A stretch of DNA of 64,000 bases from Rhodoferax sp. (lineage in GTDB: Bacteria > Pseudomonadota > Gammaproteobacteria > Burkholderiales > Burkholderiaceae_C), in assembly GCF_012927445.1 (NCBI RefSeq), contig NZ_JABBPD010000001.1, positions 434,001-498,000 of the forward strand. Direction: 5' to 3'. The position numbers were made by a program, and so were the translations under genes. The notes beneath the pieces were generated by a model. It saw nothing but the letters and a program-made list of their open reading frames with translations, did no database searches and was not told the DNA's origin. This document shows positions 1-9,224 of this stretch, one piece after another; position 1 is the first letter of the stretch, and the number at the start of each line of letters is the position of its first letter.

Positions 1-484
1 CGGCCACAATTTCAACCAACTCGGGCTTGGCAAACCAGGGCGAGTTGTTGCCCAGGTTTCGCAACAACTCAGACACGCGTTCATTCGATTGCGCAACGCC
101 TTGCATCGTCACATTCTGATTCTCTTGCCGCATGCTGGAGATATAAACGCCATCAGGCAGCTGCTTGACCAGTTCTGTCAGCAGATGAACCGGTAAGTTT
201 CGGTCTGCCTGCAAATCTTCCACGGCCTGTTGACGGGCGCGCAAGGCGGTAATCTCCGCCTCAAGACCGGCAATGTCCTTAATTTGGTCATCAAACCGTT
301 TGATCTCGGTTTGCAGCAGCTGGTTTTTCCCTTCTTGCCCAGCCATTTGAGCCTGAAACCAAAGGAATATGAGACCGGCGAGCACACCGCCGACAAGGGC
401 AGAAGCCACCAAACTGACGTTAAAAACATCCTTGCGCAGTTTGCGAGCCGCCTCGCGATGAGGGAGCAGATTAATCAGAATCAC
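1..484 (-). CDS. pilN: PilN, type IV pilus inner-membrane assembly protein (partial)
   Basis: PilN is an inner-membrane protein of the type IV pilus alignment complex (PilMNOP) and binds cytoplasmic PilM through its N-terminal tail. The frame opens with the typical cytoplasmic tail VILINLLPHREAAR, which contains the INLLPHR motif that docks into PilM. A membrane segment follows at about residues 24-44, then a coiled-coil-like periplasmic stretch. The start is a GTG that overlaps the pilM stop codon (GTGA), so translation is probably coupled. The reading frame runs off the left edge, so the C-terminus is missing. Family assignment is firm because of the motif and the pilM neighbour. Confidence 0.93.
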   Translation of the reverse strand, partial: MILINLLPHREAARKLRKDVFNVSLVASALVGGVLAGLIFLWFQAQMAGQEGKNQLLQTEIKRFDDQIKDIAGLEAEITALRARQQAVEDLQADRNLPVHLLTELVKQLPDGVYISSMRQENQNVTMQGVAQSNERVSELLRNLGNNSPWFAKPELVEIVA

Positions 485-1560
485 TGCATGAACCTCCGCA
501 AAGCCAGTCCGCATGAAGTCAGGTAGGACGGGGCCTCCCGTGTCATTTTCTTCAAGTGAACACCTTCGCCAATTTCCATACCGTCAAACGGATTCACCAA
601 ATTGCAAGCAAAAGTGGTGTGCTGCGTCACGGCGGCGGTCAAACCCGGCAGAGCCGCCGAGCCCCCCGCCAGCATCACGTAATCAACCTTGTTATGCGGC
701 GTGCTGGTAAAGAAAAATTGCAATGCGCGACCAATTTCCTGCACCATACTTTCAACAAAGGGGCGTAACACACTGGATTCATAGTCGTCGGGCAATTCAC
801 CGCTTCGCTTTTTACTCTCAGCTTCTTCGAGTGAAAAGCCATACTGGCGTACGATTAACTGGGTCAACTGAGCCCCGCCAAACGCCTGATCCCGGTCGTA
901 CAAAACTTCATCATCCCGAATGACCTGCATGCTGGTGGTCAACGCGCCCACCTCAAACAAGGCCACGATGCATCCCGCCCCCTTATTGGGAAGGTTTCCA
1001 ATCAAGCGACCGGTTGCCAGGCGTGAGGCATAGGATTCGACGTCCACAATAACGGGCTTCAAACCAGCCGCTTCGGCCAAGCCCTGGATATCCTGAACCT
1101 TCTCCTTGCGTGATGCCGCAATCAGCACTTCAATGTCGCCCGACGAAGTTGCGCTCGGCCCAACGATGCAAAAATCAAGACTCACCTCGTCCAAGGGGAA
1201 CGGAATGTACTGGTTGGCCTCGGTCTCGACCTGCAACTCCAACTCTTGGTCGGACATGCCACCCGGAAGAATGATTTTTTTGGTGATGACGGCAGACGGC
1301 GGCAAAGCCATTGCCACATTTTTGGTTTTGGTCCCGCTTTTCTTGACCAGCCGACGGACCGCATCAGCGACCTCGTCAAACTTTTCGATGTTGCCATCGG
1401 TGATCCATCCGCGTTCAAGCGGAACAATTGCACAACGTTCAAGCACTAAATTCCCGGACTTGTCTTGACCCAACTCGACCAGTTTGACACTAGAAGAGCT
1501 GATATCCAGACCCAGCATGGGTGCAGGTTGACGACTAAACAACGACCCCAAAGAGATCAA
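481..1560 (-). CDS. pilM: PilM, actin-like type IV pilus assembly ATPase
   Basis: PilM is the cytoplasmic actin-fold protein that binds PilN and links the pilus motor to the membrane complex. The 359-residue length fits the family. The N-terminus carries the actin-like nucleotide-binding strand (LGLDISSSSVKLVEL, about residues 17-31), and a late glycine-rich segment VMLAGGSAALPGL is the second phosphate-binding region. It is the first gene of the unit that continues with pilN across a GTGA overlap. The upstream 280 bp separate it from divergent mrcA, an arrangement that is conserved in many betaproteobacteria. Confidence 0.95.
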   Translation of the reverse strand: MISLGSLFSRQPAPMLGLDISSSSVKLVELGQDKSGNLVLERCAIVPLERGWITDGNIEKFDEVADAVRRLVKKSGTKTKNVAMALPPSAVITKKIILPGGMSDQELELQVETEANQYIPFPLDEVSLDFCIVGPSATSSGDIEVLIAASRKEKVQDIQGLAEAAGLKPVIVDVESYASRLATGRLIGNLPNKGAGCIVALFEVGALTTSMQVIRDDEVLYDRDQAFGGAQLTQLIVRQYGFSLEEAESKKRSGELPDDYESSVLRPFVESMVQEIGRALQFFFTSTPHNKVDYVMLAGGSAALPGLTAAVTQHTTFACNLVNPFDGMEIGEGVHLKKMTREAPSYLTSCGLALRRFMQ

Positions 1561-1580
1561 AACTATCCCCCTGAAACAAG

Positions 1581-1620
1581 TTAATCAAAGATTAACAAAG
1601 ACTAACGAAACGTAACAATT
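1581..1620. repeat. Four 10-bp iterated units upstream of pilM
   Basis: The units TTAATCAAAG, ATTAACAAAG, ACTAACGAAA and CGTAACAATT follow each other exactly every 10 bp. Each carries a TAAC/TAAT core, so the cores lie on one face of the helix. The array is 20-60 bp upstream of the pilM start. It could be a protein-binding array or simple sequence drift. No function is established. Confidence 0.45.
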
Positions 1621-1840
1621 CACTTGAATGCTAGCAGTAAGCTTGTTGTCCCGTAAAGGTATTTACGAATTGCAGGGGTGACAAGCGTTGCCAAAAGTAG
1701 ACGTTTTGGCTTCGTATGCAATTCACAGCTTCTTGCAAGCAAACATCCAAGTGATAGAAAACAACAATGGCGGATACTACCCTGCCAAAGCTGTGCAAAC
1801 ACCGTTTTTATAATGCCTGCGCATCTTTACGAGATTTTTT

Positions 1841-4231
1841 ATGTCATCCCAAACACCATCCGGTGCATCCAGCCCGCCCCCTCACTCAACCCCACGCTCC
1901 AAATCAATGAACTGGTTGATACGCATCGCGTTGTGGGGAGGCGGCTTGGCATTGGCTGGGGCCTTGGCCCTTCTGATCGTTATCGCGATTGCAATGGCGG
2001 TGGCGTTCCCGAACCTGCCGGACATTTCAGAGTTGTCTGATTACCGGCCCAAATTGCCCTTGCGCGTGTTCTCCGCGGAGGGCGCGCTGATTGGTGAGTT
2101 TGGTGAGGAACGCCGGCACCTGATACCGATCAAGGAAATCCCCAAGGTCATGACGGACGCGGTACTGGCCATTGAAGACGCCCGGTTTTATGAGCATGGC
2201 GGCGTGGACTACAAAGGCGTTTTGCGCGCGGCATTGGCCAATCTGGGGCGCTTAAAAAGTCAGGGCGCATCGACCATCACCATGCAGGTGGCACGCAACG
2301 TCTATTTATCGTCCGAGAAAACTTACACCCGCAAGATTTACGAAATCCTGCTGACTTTCAAGCTGGAACATTTGCTGAGCAAGGACCAGATTCTTGAGAT
2401 TTACATGAACCAGATTTTCCTGGGCAACCGGGCCTACGGTTTTGCAGCCGCGTCAGAGGCTTATTTCGACAAGCCGCTGAAAGACATCACGATTGCTGAA
2501 GCGGCCATGCTGGCCGGGTTGCCCAAAGCGCCTTCCGCCTACAACCCGATCGTCAATCCGAAACGTGCCAAGACACGCCAACTGCACATCATTGATCGCA
2601 TGCTGGAAAACGGGTTCATTACTGCAGCCCAGGCGGAAGCCGCAAGAACCGAAGAAATCAAGATTAAATCCGGCGCCAACAGCACCAGAGTTCACGCCGA
2701 GTACGTGGCAGAAACCGTGCGCCAGTTGATGTTTTCGCAGTACGGCGACGAGACTTACACCCGGGGCCTGAACGTTTACACCACACTGCGGGCGGCCGAT
2801 CAGGATGCCGCTTACAAGGCATTGCGTCGCGGCATCATGGATTTCGAACGCCGTCAGGTTTACCGTGGCCCGGAGGAGTTTGTCACCCTGCCGTCCAACG
2901 CGCAGGAGTTGGAGGATGCCATCGACGAGGCGCTGGGTGATCACCCAGACAACGGCGACGTGATGTCGGCCGTGGTGCTGGACGCGAATGCCAAAAAAAT
3001 CACCGCCATCCGGCAGAACGGCGAGACCGTCGAAATTACAGGTGAAGGCCTCAAACCCGCACAGTCAGGCTTATCGGACAAGGCATTGCCCAGTATCAAA
3101 GTCAGGCGCGGGGCCGTGATTCGGGTGGCCAAAACACTCAAAAACACCTGGGAAATCACGCAGTTGCCGGAAGTTGAGGGCGCGTTCGTGGCATTGGACC
3201 CGCGTGACGGCTCCATCAAGGCCTTGGTGGGTGGATTTGATTTTGAAAAAAACAAGTTCAACCATGTGACCCAGGCGTGGCGCCAACCCGGCTCAAGCTT
3301 CAAGCCGTTTATTTACTCCGCGGCCCTGGAAAAAGGCTTTACCCCGGCGACGGTCATTAACGACGCGCCGCTCTTTTTTGATGCGGGTGTGACGGGCGGT
3401 CAGCCTTGGGAACCTAAAAATTACGACGGCAAATACGAAGGTCCCATGACCATGCGCCGGGGTTTGGCCAAATCCAAAAACATGATCTCGATCCGCATTC
3501 TGCAGGCGGTCGGCACCCAAAATGCGCAGGAATGGATCACACGCTTTGGCTTTGATGCGGACAAGCACCCCGCCTACTTGACCATGGCACTGGGAGCTGG
3601 ATCGGTCACCCCCATGCAGATGGTTTCTGCGTACTCGGTCTTCGCCAACGGCGGCTACCGCATTAATCCATGGCTGATCACCAAGGTGACAGAGCAAAGA
3701 GGCAACAAGGTTTTGGTGGAAACCAAAACACCCGAGTTGGACGAGTCGGCACGGGCCATCCCTCCCCGCAACGCCTTCATTATGGACAGCCTGCTGCAAG
3801 AAGTGACCCGATCCGGTACCGCAGCCTCCGCGCAGCGGGATCTGAAGCGGCCTGACTTGTACGGCAAAACGGGGACGACCAACGATGCCATGGACGCGTG
3901 GTTTGCCGGATTCCAGCCGACACTGGCGGCCGTCACCTGGATTGGCTACGACACGCCGCGCAAACTCGGCGACCGCGAAACGGGCGGCGGCTTGAGTCTG
4001 CCCGTCTGGATCCGCTTCATGGAACAGGCGCTAAAAAACGTCCCGGTCACGGAACCGAGCGCCCCGGAAGGCGTCATCAATTCGGGCGGCGAGTGGTTTT
4101 ATAACGAGTATGTCAAAGGCGCTGGCATCAGCAGTGTGGGTATGGACAACGGATCAAATTCTCCAGGCGACATGCAAGCGCTGCCACCGGCCGATGAAAA
4201 GAAACGGATTCTGGACTTGTTTAAAAACTAA
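1841..4231 (+). CDS. mrcA: Penicillin-binding protein 1A, bifunctional transglycosylase/transpeptidase
   Basis: A class A PBP that polymerises glycan strands and cross-links peptides in the periplasm. It is anchored by one N-terminal membrane helix (about residues 27-52). The glycosyltransferase domain shows the GT51 motif EDARFYEHGG with catalytic Glu112, and QGASTITMQ further on. The transpeptidase domain has SxxK (Ser485-Lys488 in GSSFKPF), SxN (S545-K-N547) and KTGT (from Lys676). The insert between the two domains (about residues 330-440) fits the OB-like domain of PBP1A. The length of 796 residues is normal. A second in-frame ATG at codon 23 (MNWLIR) could be the true start, since neither has a clear ribosome binding site. 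The gene is divergent from pilM, as in many proteobacteria. Confidence 0.96.
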   Translation: MSSQTPSGASSPPPHSTPRSKSMNWLIRIALWGGGLALAGALALLIVIAIAMAVAFPNLPDISELSDYRPKLPLRVFSAEGALIGEFGEERRHLIPIKEIPKVMTDAVLAIEDARFYEHGGVDYKGVLRAALANLGRLKSQGASTITMQVARNVYLSSEKTYTRKIYEILLTFKLEHLLSKDQILEIYMNQIFLGNRAYGFAAASEAYFDKPLKDITIAEAAMLAGLPKAPSAYNPIVNPKRAKTRQLHIIDRMLENGFITAAQAEAARTEEIKIKSGANSTRVHAEYVAETVRQLMFSQYGDETYTRGLNVYTTLRAADQDAAYKALRRGIMDFERRQVYRGPEEFVTLPSNAQELEDAIDEALGDHPDNGDVMSAVVLDANAKKITAIRQNGETVEITGEGLKPAQSGLSDKALPSIKVRRGAVIRVAKTLKNTWEITQLPEVEGAFVALDPRDGSIKALVGGFDFEKNKFNHVTQAWRQPGSSFKPFIYSAALEKGFTPATVINDAPLFFDAGVTGGQPWEPKNYDGKYEGPMTMRRGLAKSKNMISIRILQAVGTQNAQEWITRFGFDADKHPAYLTMALGAGSVTPMQMVSAYSVFANGGYRINPWLITKVTEQRGNKVLVETKTPELDESARAIPPRNAFIMDSLLQEVTRSGTAASAQRDLKRPDLYGKTGTTNDAMDAWFAGFQPTLAAVTWIGYDTPRKLGDRETGGGLSLPVWIRFMEQALKNVPVTEPSAPEGVINSGGEWFYNEYVKGAGISSVGMDNGSNSPGDMQALPPADEKKRILDLFKN

Positions 4232-4249
4232 ACAGCAGTCCTGAAACCA

Positions 4250-4579
4250 TCAGTTTTTAAAAACCAAGGGGCAACCCGACTGTTCGCTGGCATAGCGTGA
4301 CAAACTGGCAAAAAACTCGCCCTGGCCCTTGGTATCCATCCACTGAGCGCTATCATATTTATAGTGATAACCGCCCGATTTAGCCGCCAGCCAGATTTCA
4401 TGCAGCGGCTTTTGCAGATTGATGACGATCTGGCTCTGGTTTGAAAAAACCAGGGTCACCATGCCACCCGTGCGCTGATTGTCGATATCGGCCAGGTTCT
4501 CGTCATTGATACGGTCACAGTTGGCCTCGACGGCTTTGAGCAGAATTTCCGCTTGATCCATGAATTCAGAGTCGGTCAT
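4250..4579 (-). CDS. cyaY: Frataxin-like iron donor CyaY
   Basis: Small acidic cytosolic iron-binding protein that modulates Fe-S cluster assembly on IscU/IscS. The 109 residues include the acidic first helix ([18 protein letters not shown], with further acids DENLADID) and the family core [31 protein letters not shown], here read as a short beta sheet with the conserved Trp. It faces lptM with only 11 bp between the two start codons, and it converges on mrcA. Confidence 0.95.
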   Translation of the reverse strand: MTDSEFMDQAEILLKAVEANCDRINDENLADIDNQRTGGMVTLVFSNQSQIVINLQKPLHEIWLAAKSGGYHYKYDSAQWMDTKGQGEFFASLSRYASEQSGCPLVFKN

Positions 4580-4590
4580 ACAATTTCACC

Positions 4591-4824
4591 ATGTTGTTAG
4601 TTCGTCAAATTCTAGTCAGTACGATTGTCCTTGGCCTTGGTGCGGTGGGCCTGACGGCCTGTGGCCAGCAGGGACCGCTGTACTTACCCACAGATCCCGC
4701 CGCCGCAAATCGCGCCACCTTGCCTGAAACACTGTTTCGCTCACGACCCGCGACCGCACCTCCAACCGCGGCGCCCGCTCCTGCTACTCCCCCTGCCTCG
4801 GCAACCACTCCCGCTCCTCAATGA
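4591..4824 (+). CDS. lptM: LptM-like small lipoprotein
   Basis: A 77-residue lipoprotein with signal helix and lipobox GLTAC at Cys24, then the family signature GQQGPLYLP. The remainder is a Pro/Ala-rich tail. LptM (YifL) helps mature the LptD/LptE lipopolysaccharide translocon in E. coli; that role is inferred here from the signature. The stop codon overlaps the lysA start (ATGA), so the two are probably co-translated, and this lptM-lysA linkage is typical of the group. No ribosome binding site is visible and the start is 11 bp from the cyaY start on the other strand. Confidence 0.88.
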   Translation: MLLVRQILVSTIVLGLGAVGLTACGQQGPLYLPTDPAAANRATLPETLFRSRPATAPPTAAPAPATPPASATTPAPQ

Positions 4825-6101
4825 CCTTCCAAAATCTTCCCGGCCAACCCCAACTTGCTTACCGGGGCAATGAACTTTTTTCAGAAGATATCCGTTTAAG
4901 TGATTTGGCCAAAGAGCATGGCACGCCCCTGTTTGTCTATTCAAAAGGGGCCATGCTGGCCGCACTGGCCGCGTACCAGCGTGGCTTTGCCGGTCGCAAG
5001 GTGCAAATCTGTTACGCCATGAAAGCCAATCCGGCCCTCGGTGTGATTCAGGTTTTTGCAGACGCTGGCTGCGGTTTTGACATTGTCTCGGGCGGTGACA
5101 TGGACCGGGTGCTGGCCGCCGGTGGCCAGGCTGAAAAAATCATCTTCTCGGGCGTCGGCAAAACCCGCTCCGAAATGCAACGTGCGCTCTCGGCCGGCAT
5201 CGGCTGCTTCAATGTCGAGAGCGAGGCCGAGCTCGAAGTCTTGAGTGAGGTCGCTTTGTCAATGGGCCTGACCGCACCCGTCAGTATTCGCGTCAATCCC
5301 AATGTCGACCCCAAGACCCATCCCTATATCTCCACCGGCCTCAAAGGCAGCAAGTTTGGTGTCGCCCATGAACGCGTGGTGCAAACCTACCAGCGCGCCG
5401 CCCAGCTGGCGGGTATTCGGGTGGTCGGGATTGATTGTCATATCGGCTCGCAGATCACGGAAGTCGCGCCCTACCTTGACGCGGTCGACCGCATGCTGGA
5501 TCTGGTGGAAACGATTGAGGCTGCGGGCATTCCGCTGCATCACATTGATTTTGGTGGTGGCCTGGGCATCAATTACAACGACGATACCCCCCCCAGCGCC
5601 GATGATCTCTGGCAAAAAATGCTGGCCAAGCTGGATGCGCGTGGTTTTGGCAATCGCCAACTGATGATCGAACCCGGCCGCTCACTGGTCGGCAATGCCG
5701 GGGTCTGCCTGACCGAAGTGCTGTACCTGAAACCGGGTGCGCAAAAAAACTTTTGCATCATCGATGCCGCCATGAACGATTTGCCCCGCCCGGCCATGTA
5801 CCAGGCGTTTCACCAGATCGTGCCCTTGAACCCGCGCCCGGATGCCCCTGACACCTATGATGTGGTGGGTCCGATCTGCGAGAGCGGCGACTGGCTTGGC
5901 CATGATCGTGCCTTGGCCGTACAGCCGGGCGATCTGCTGGCGGTGCTGTCCGCTGGCGCCTACTGCATGAGCATGGCCAGCAACTACAACTCGCGCGGCC
6001 GCGCCGCCGAGATATTGGTGGAAGGCAGCCAGGCCCACATCATTCGCCAACGGGAAACGATGGCGGACCAGATGCGCCAAGAGCGCTTGGTCGGACGCTA
6101 G
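4821..6101 (+). CDS. lysA: Diaminopimelate decarboxylase
   Basis: PLP-dependent fold-III enzyme that decarboxylates meso-diaminopimelate to L-lysine, the last step of lysine synthesis, in the cytosol. The PLP-binding lysine is Lys68 in CYAMKAN. HIGSQ lies near residue 206, and the substrate-side cysteine is at about residue 353 in CESGDW. The 426 residues match the family. It starts inside the end of lptM (4-bp overlap). The first copy of the 48-bp dispersed element begins four bases after its stop codon. Confidence 0.97.
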   Translation: MTFQNLPGQPQLAYRGNELFSEDIRLSDLAKEHGTPLFVYSKGAMLAALAAYQRGFAGRKVQICYAMKANPALGVIQVFADAGCGFDIVSGGDMDRVLAAGGQAEKIIFSGVGKTRSEMQRALSAGIGCFNVESEAELEVLSEVALSMGLTAPVSIRVNPNVDPKTHPYISTGLKGSKFGVAHERVVQTYQRAAQLAGIRVVGIDCHIGSQITEVAPYLDAVDRMLDLVETIEAAGIPLHHIDFGGGLGINYNDDTPPSADDLWQKMLAKLDARGFGNRQLMIEPGRSLVGNAGVCLTEVLYLKPGAQKNFCIIDAAMNDLPRPAMYQAFHQIVPLNPRPDAPDTYDVVGPICESGDWLGHDRALAVQPGDLLAVLSAGAYCMSMASNYNSRGRAAEILVEGSQAHIIRQRETMADQMRQERLVGR

Positions 6102-6104
6102 TTT

Positions 6105-6152
6105 GCTACATATTCAATAGCTAATTGCGCATATAAAACGAGGGCTAGCGCC
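6105..6152 (+). repeat. 48-bp dispersed element, copy A
   Basis: Core runs from GCTAC-N7-ATAGC through TTGCGCA to GGGCTAGCGCC and aligns without gaps to seven other copies in this window. It lies between the convergent genes lysA and msrQ. Its GGCTAG end supplies the msrQ stop codon and the last codon on the minus strand. Confidence 0.85.
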
Positions 6153-6786
6153 TGTTTTTACTTAAAAAGTGAAACAGACGCCAGCCCAGTAACGTGCCCA
6201 GAATAGCGGCATACACGTAGACCTCCGCAAAGTTGTTTTTACCGGCGCGCATCCAGAAAAAATGCAGAATGGCCAAGCCGGCCACGACATAAACCAGCTT
6301 GTGCAAAAGCTGCCAGCGTTTGGCGCCCAGTGTTTTGATCGCCCGGTTGAAGGACGTCAAAGCCAAGGGGGTGAGCAACACAAAAGCAGAGAAACCCACC
6401 AGGATAAATGGCCGTTTGGCAATGTCTTTGGCCATATCCGTCAACTCAAACCCCATGTCAAACCAGCTGTAACTCAGCAAATGGAGCGAGACATAAAAAT
6501 AAACAAACAGTCCCAGCATGCGGCGAAACCGGGCCAGTGCCGGGGTCTGCGTGATGACGCGCAGCGGCGTGACGGCCAGCACCAAGCACAAAAAGCGCAA
6601 GGTCCAGTCGCCCGTAGAGCGGCTCAAGGCCTCCGCTGGATTGGCCCCCAGCTGATTGGTGATCGCCGCATACAGCAGCCAACAGAACGGCAACAGCGAC
6701 AGACCAAACATGACTGGTTTGGCGAAGCGGTGCAGCAAAAGCGACCTTACCCGCACCGCTGGCCGGGGACTGGCAAGCGCGTCCAT
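6145..6786 (-). CDS. msrQ: MsrQ, heme b membrane subunit of the MsrPQ system
   Basis: Inner-membrane b-type cytochrome that passes quinone electrons to periplasmic MsrP for repair of oxidised methionines. The 213 residues carry six hydrophobic segments and the ferric-reductase-like core (RFRRMLGLFVYFYVSLHLLSY, the histidine of HLLSY being a likely heme ligand). The start overlaps the msrP stop by one base (TGATG). The C-terminal codons and the stop fall within dispersed element copy A, so the last residues may differ from relatives. Confidence 0.93.
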   Translation of the reverse strand: MDALASPRPAVRVRSLLLHRFAKPVMFGLSLLPFCWLLYAAITNQLGANPAEALSRSTGDWTLRFLCLVLAVTPLRVITQTPALARFRRMLGLFVYFYVSLHLLSYSWFDMGFELTDMAKDIAKRPFILVGFSAFVLLTPLALTSFNRAIKTLGAKRWQLLHKLVYVVAGLAILHFFWMRAGKNNFAEVYVYAAILGTLLGWRLFHFLSKNRR

Positions 6787-7793
6787 CAGAAGAACTTTTT
6801 GAGGTCCATGCCAGCGTAAAGCTGCCCGACTTGGGCCTCATAGCCATTGAACATCAAGGTCTTGCGTTTCCTGGCGAACAAGCCATCCTCGCCGATGCGC
6901 CGCTCCGTGGCCTGACTCCAGCGCGGGTGGTCCACTGTCGGGTTCACGTTGGAGAAGAAACCATACTCATTGGCGGCCGCCTTGTTCCAGGCGGTGGCCG
7001 GCGGCTTGTCGGTGAAGCGGATTTTGACCAGACTCTTGCCGCTCTTGAAGCCGTACTTCCAGGGCACCACCAGGCGCACCGGAGCGCCGTTCTGCTTGGG
7101 CAACACCTCGCCGTACATGCCAAAGGTCAGCAAGGTCAGCGGGTGCATGGCTTCATCCATGCGCAAGCCTTCCACATAAGGCCAGTCCAGCACGCGGGAG
7201 CCCACAAACGGCATGGTTTTGTGATCGGCCAAGGTCACGAATTCGACGTACTTGGCGCTACTCAGTGGTTCGACGCGTTTGATCAGCTCGCTCAGTGAAT
7301 AGCCCACCCACGGAATCACCATGGACCAGCCTTCCACGCAGCGCAAGCGGTAAATCCGCTCTTCCTGTGCGCTGAGTTTCAGCAGGTCTTCCAGTGTGTA
7401 CTTGGTCGGTTTTTTGATTAGCCCCTCAATCTCAACCGTCCAGGGCGTGGTCTTTAGCGTGTCGGCATTTTGTGCCGGGTCAGCCTTGTCGGTGCCAAAT
7501 TCGTAGAAGTTGTTGTAGCTGCTGGCGTCCTTGTAATCCGTCAGCTTTTCCATGGTAGCGGCGCCGGCCAGACTTGACCGCGCGCTCGGCAAGGCAGCCA
7601 GTTTGCCCGGCCGTTGCACAGTGCTGGCGCCTTGCGCATGGGCCTCCCGTGACGCCCACGATGTCAAAGCGGCACCCGCGACACCGCTGGCCATCAGTTT
7701 GATGAGATCGCGCCGCCCCTCATAGACGCGCTGGCTCGTGATTTCGCTGGAGACCGGATGGCAAAAGCCGTCGCGGCTGTTTTTGATAAGCAT
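6786..7793 (-). CDS. msrP: MsrP, periplasmic methionine sulfoxide reductase, molybdopterin subunit
   Basis: Molybdoenzyme that reduces methionine sulfoxide in periplasmic proteins, with MsrQ as electron donor. A twin-arginine signal is visible ([17 protein letters not shown], about residues 27-43), as expected for a cofactor-loaded Tat substrate. The Mo-ligand cysteine is in [15 protein letters not shown]. The length of 335 residues is normal. The start at 7793 has a GAGGA ribosome binding site 8 nt upstream. It is followed at once by msrQ. Confidence 0.95.
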   Translation of the reverse strand: MLIKNSRDGFCHPVSSEITSQRVYEGRRDLIKLMASGVAGAALTSWASREAHAQGASTVQRPGKLAALPSARSSLAGAATMEKLTDYKDASSYNNFYEFGTDKADPAQNADTLKTTPWTVEIEGLIKKPTKYTLEDLLKLSAQEERIYRLRCVEGWSMVIPWVGYSLSELIKRVEPLSSAKYVEFVTLADHKTMPFVGSRVLDWPYVEGLRMDEAMHPLTLLTFGMYGEVLPKQNGAPVRLVVPWKYGFKSGKSLVKIRFTDKPPATAWNKAAANEYGFFSNVNPTVDHPRWSQATERRIGEDGLFARKRKTLMFNGYEAQVGQLYAGMDLKKFF

Positions 7794-7888
7794 GATGCGG
7801 TCCTCGTTTCAATGAAAGTCATGGGAAAGCGTGCGTTCTTACAAAAAAATAGACTGATCCCGCTCCCTATTTCAGCTAAATCAATCCG

Positions 7889-9223
7889 TTACAGGGTGCC
7901 GTAGCTGTGCAAGCCGCTCAGGAACATATTGACGCCAATGAAGGCAAAGCTGGTCACTGCCAAGCCGGACAAGGCCCACCACGCGGACACCGTGCCGCGC
8001 AAGCCCTTCATCAGGCGCATGTGCAGCCAGGCCGCATAATTGAGCCAGACAATCAGGGCCCAGGTTTCTTTGGGGTCCCAACTCCAGTAGCCGCCCCAGG
8101 CCTCGGCCGCCCACAGCGCCCCCAACACGGTGGCGATGGTAAAGAATGCAAAGCCAACGGCGATGGACTTGTACATCACATCGTCCAGAATTTCGAAGGA
8201 TGGCAGCTTGGCCGCGATCTGACGTCGCCCAAACAAGATACTGCCGACGATGAGCGCCGAAATGCCGAAGTAAACCGCCCAGTAGTCACTCATGCCACCG
8301 GCGGACGACTTGCGAAACACAATCGGCTCAAAACACAACACAATGCCCAACAACCACAGCGGGGCCAGTTTGTACCAGCGTGTTTCCGTCGCGTTTTGCT
8401 TGATCAGGTAGGCAAACGCCACCATGGCGGCCAGCGCAAACGTGCCATAACCAATGAAGTTGGCCGGCACATGCAGCTTCATCCACCAGCTCTTAAGCGC
8501 CGGCACCAGCGGCTGAATTTCGTGCGCGCCGCGCACCAGCGTGTACCAGAGCAGAAAGCCGACGGCGGCACTGATCACCAGCATGACGAAGGCACCCAGT
8601 GCGCGTGTCTTGTACTGTTCCTCAAAATAAAGATAGAAAGCCGCGGTCAGCCAGCAAAACAGCACGAACACTTCATACAGGTTGCTGACCGGAATATGTC
8701 CGATATCCGAACCCAGCAAATAGCCTTCATACCAGCGCACCATGGTGCCAATCAGCGCCATGGCCACGGCAACCCAGAGCAGCCGCGAGGCCACCAGCGA
8801 AATCGCCTCGCCCTGTCGCGGTGCGAACATGCCGACCCAGTAGAAGACGGTACTCATGAAGAACAGCATGCTCATCCACAGGATGGCCGACTGGCTGGAC
8901 AGAAAGTATTTAAGCCAGAACACGCTGTCGGCACTGGCCAGACTGCCTTGGTACGACACGATGCCCAACAGCGACAAACCGGCCACCGCCAGCATCAGCG
9001 TGCGCAAGGGCCGCCAAAACCAGCCCAGCATGATGGCGCTCGGCATGGCTCCCAGCAAAATCCCTTTTTCGTAGACATCCATCGCGCCGTTGTAGCGCGA
9101 GAAAACATACAAGCCGCCGGCAATCACAATCGCCGCAAACAGCCAGTCAAACCAGTTGCGCTTGGCGAAATAACCTTCGTTCAGGGTCAATGTGGTGCCA
9201 ATAGTTGCCGAAGCAGTAGTCAT
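7889..9223 (-). CDS. ccsB: CcsB/CcsA-type cytochrome c biogenesis protein
   Basis: Multi-pass membrane subunit of the System II heme-handling synthetase that attaches heme to apocytochromes c outside the membrane. The tryptophan-rich heme motif WGGYWSWDPKETWALIVW is near the C-terminus, followed by the conserved histidine in LNYAAWLHMR. The start at 9223 is preferred over an ATG seven codons upstream because it has GGAAG ahead of it and follows the resB stop by one base (TGACATG). With resB it forms the complete System II pair and presumably matures the nearby cytochrome c4. Confidence 0.94.
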   Translation of the reverse strand: MTTASATIGTTLTLNEGYFAKRNWFDWLFAAIVIAGGLYVFSRYNGAMDVYEKGILLGAMPSAIMLGWFWRPLRTLMLAVAGLSLLGIVSYQGSLASADSVFWLKYFLSSQSAILWMSMLFFMSTVFYWVGMFAPRQGEAISLVASRLLWVAVAMALIGTMVRWYEGYLLGSDIGHIPVSNLYEVFVLFCWLTAAFYLYFEEQYKTRALGAFVMLVISAAVGFLLWYTLVRGAHEIQPLVPALKSWWMKLHVPANFIGYGTFALAAMVAFAYLIKQNATETRWYKLAPLWLLGIVLCFEPIVFRKSSAGGMSDYWAVYFGISALIVGSILFGRRQIAAKLPSFEILDDVMYKSIAVGFAFFTIATVLGALWAAEAWGGYWSWDPKETWALIVWLNYAAWLHMRLMKGLRGTVSAWWALSGLAVTSFAFIGVNMFLSGLHSYGTL

Positions 9224-9224
9224 G

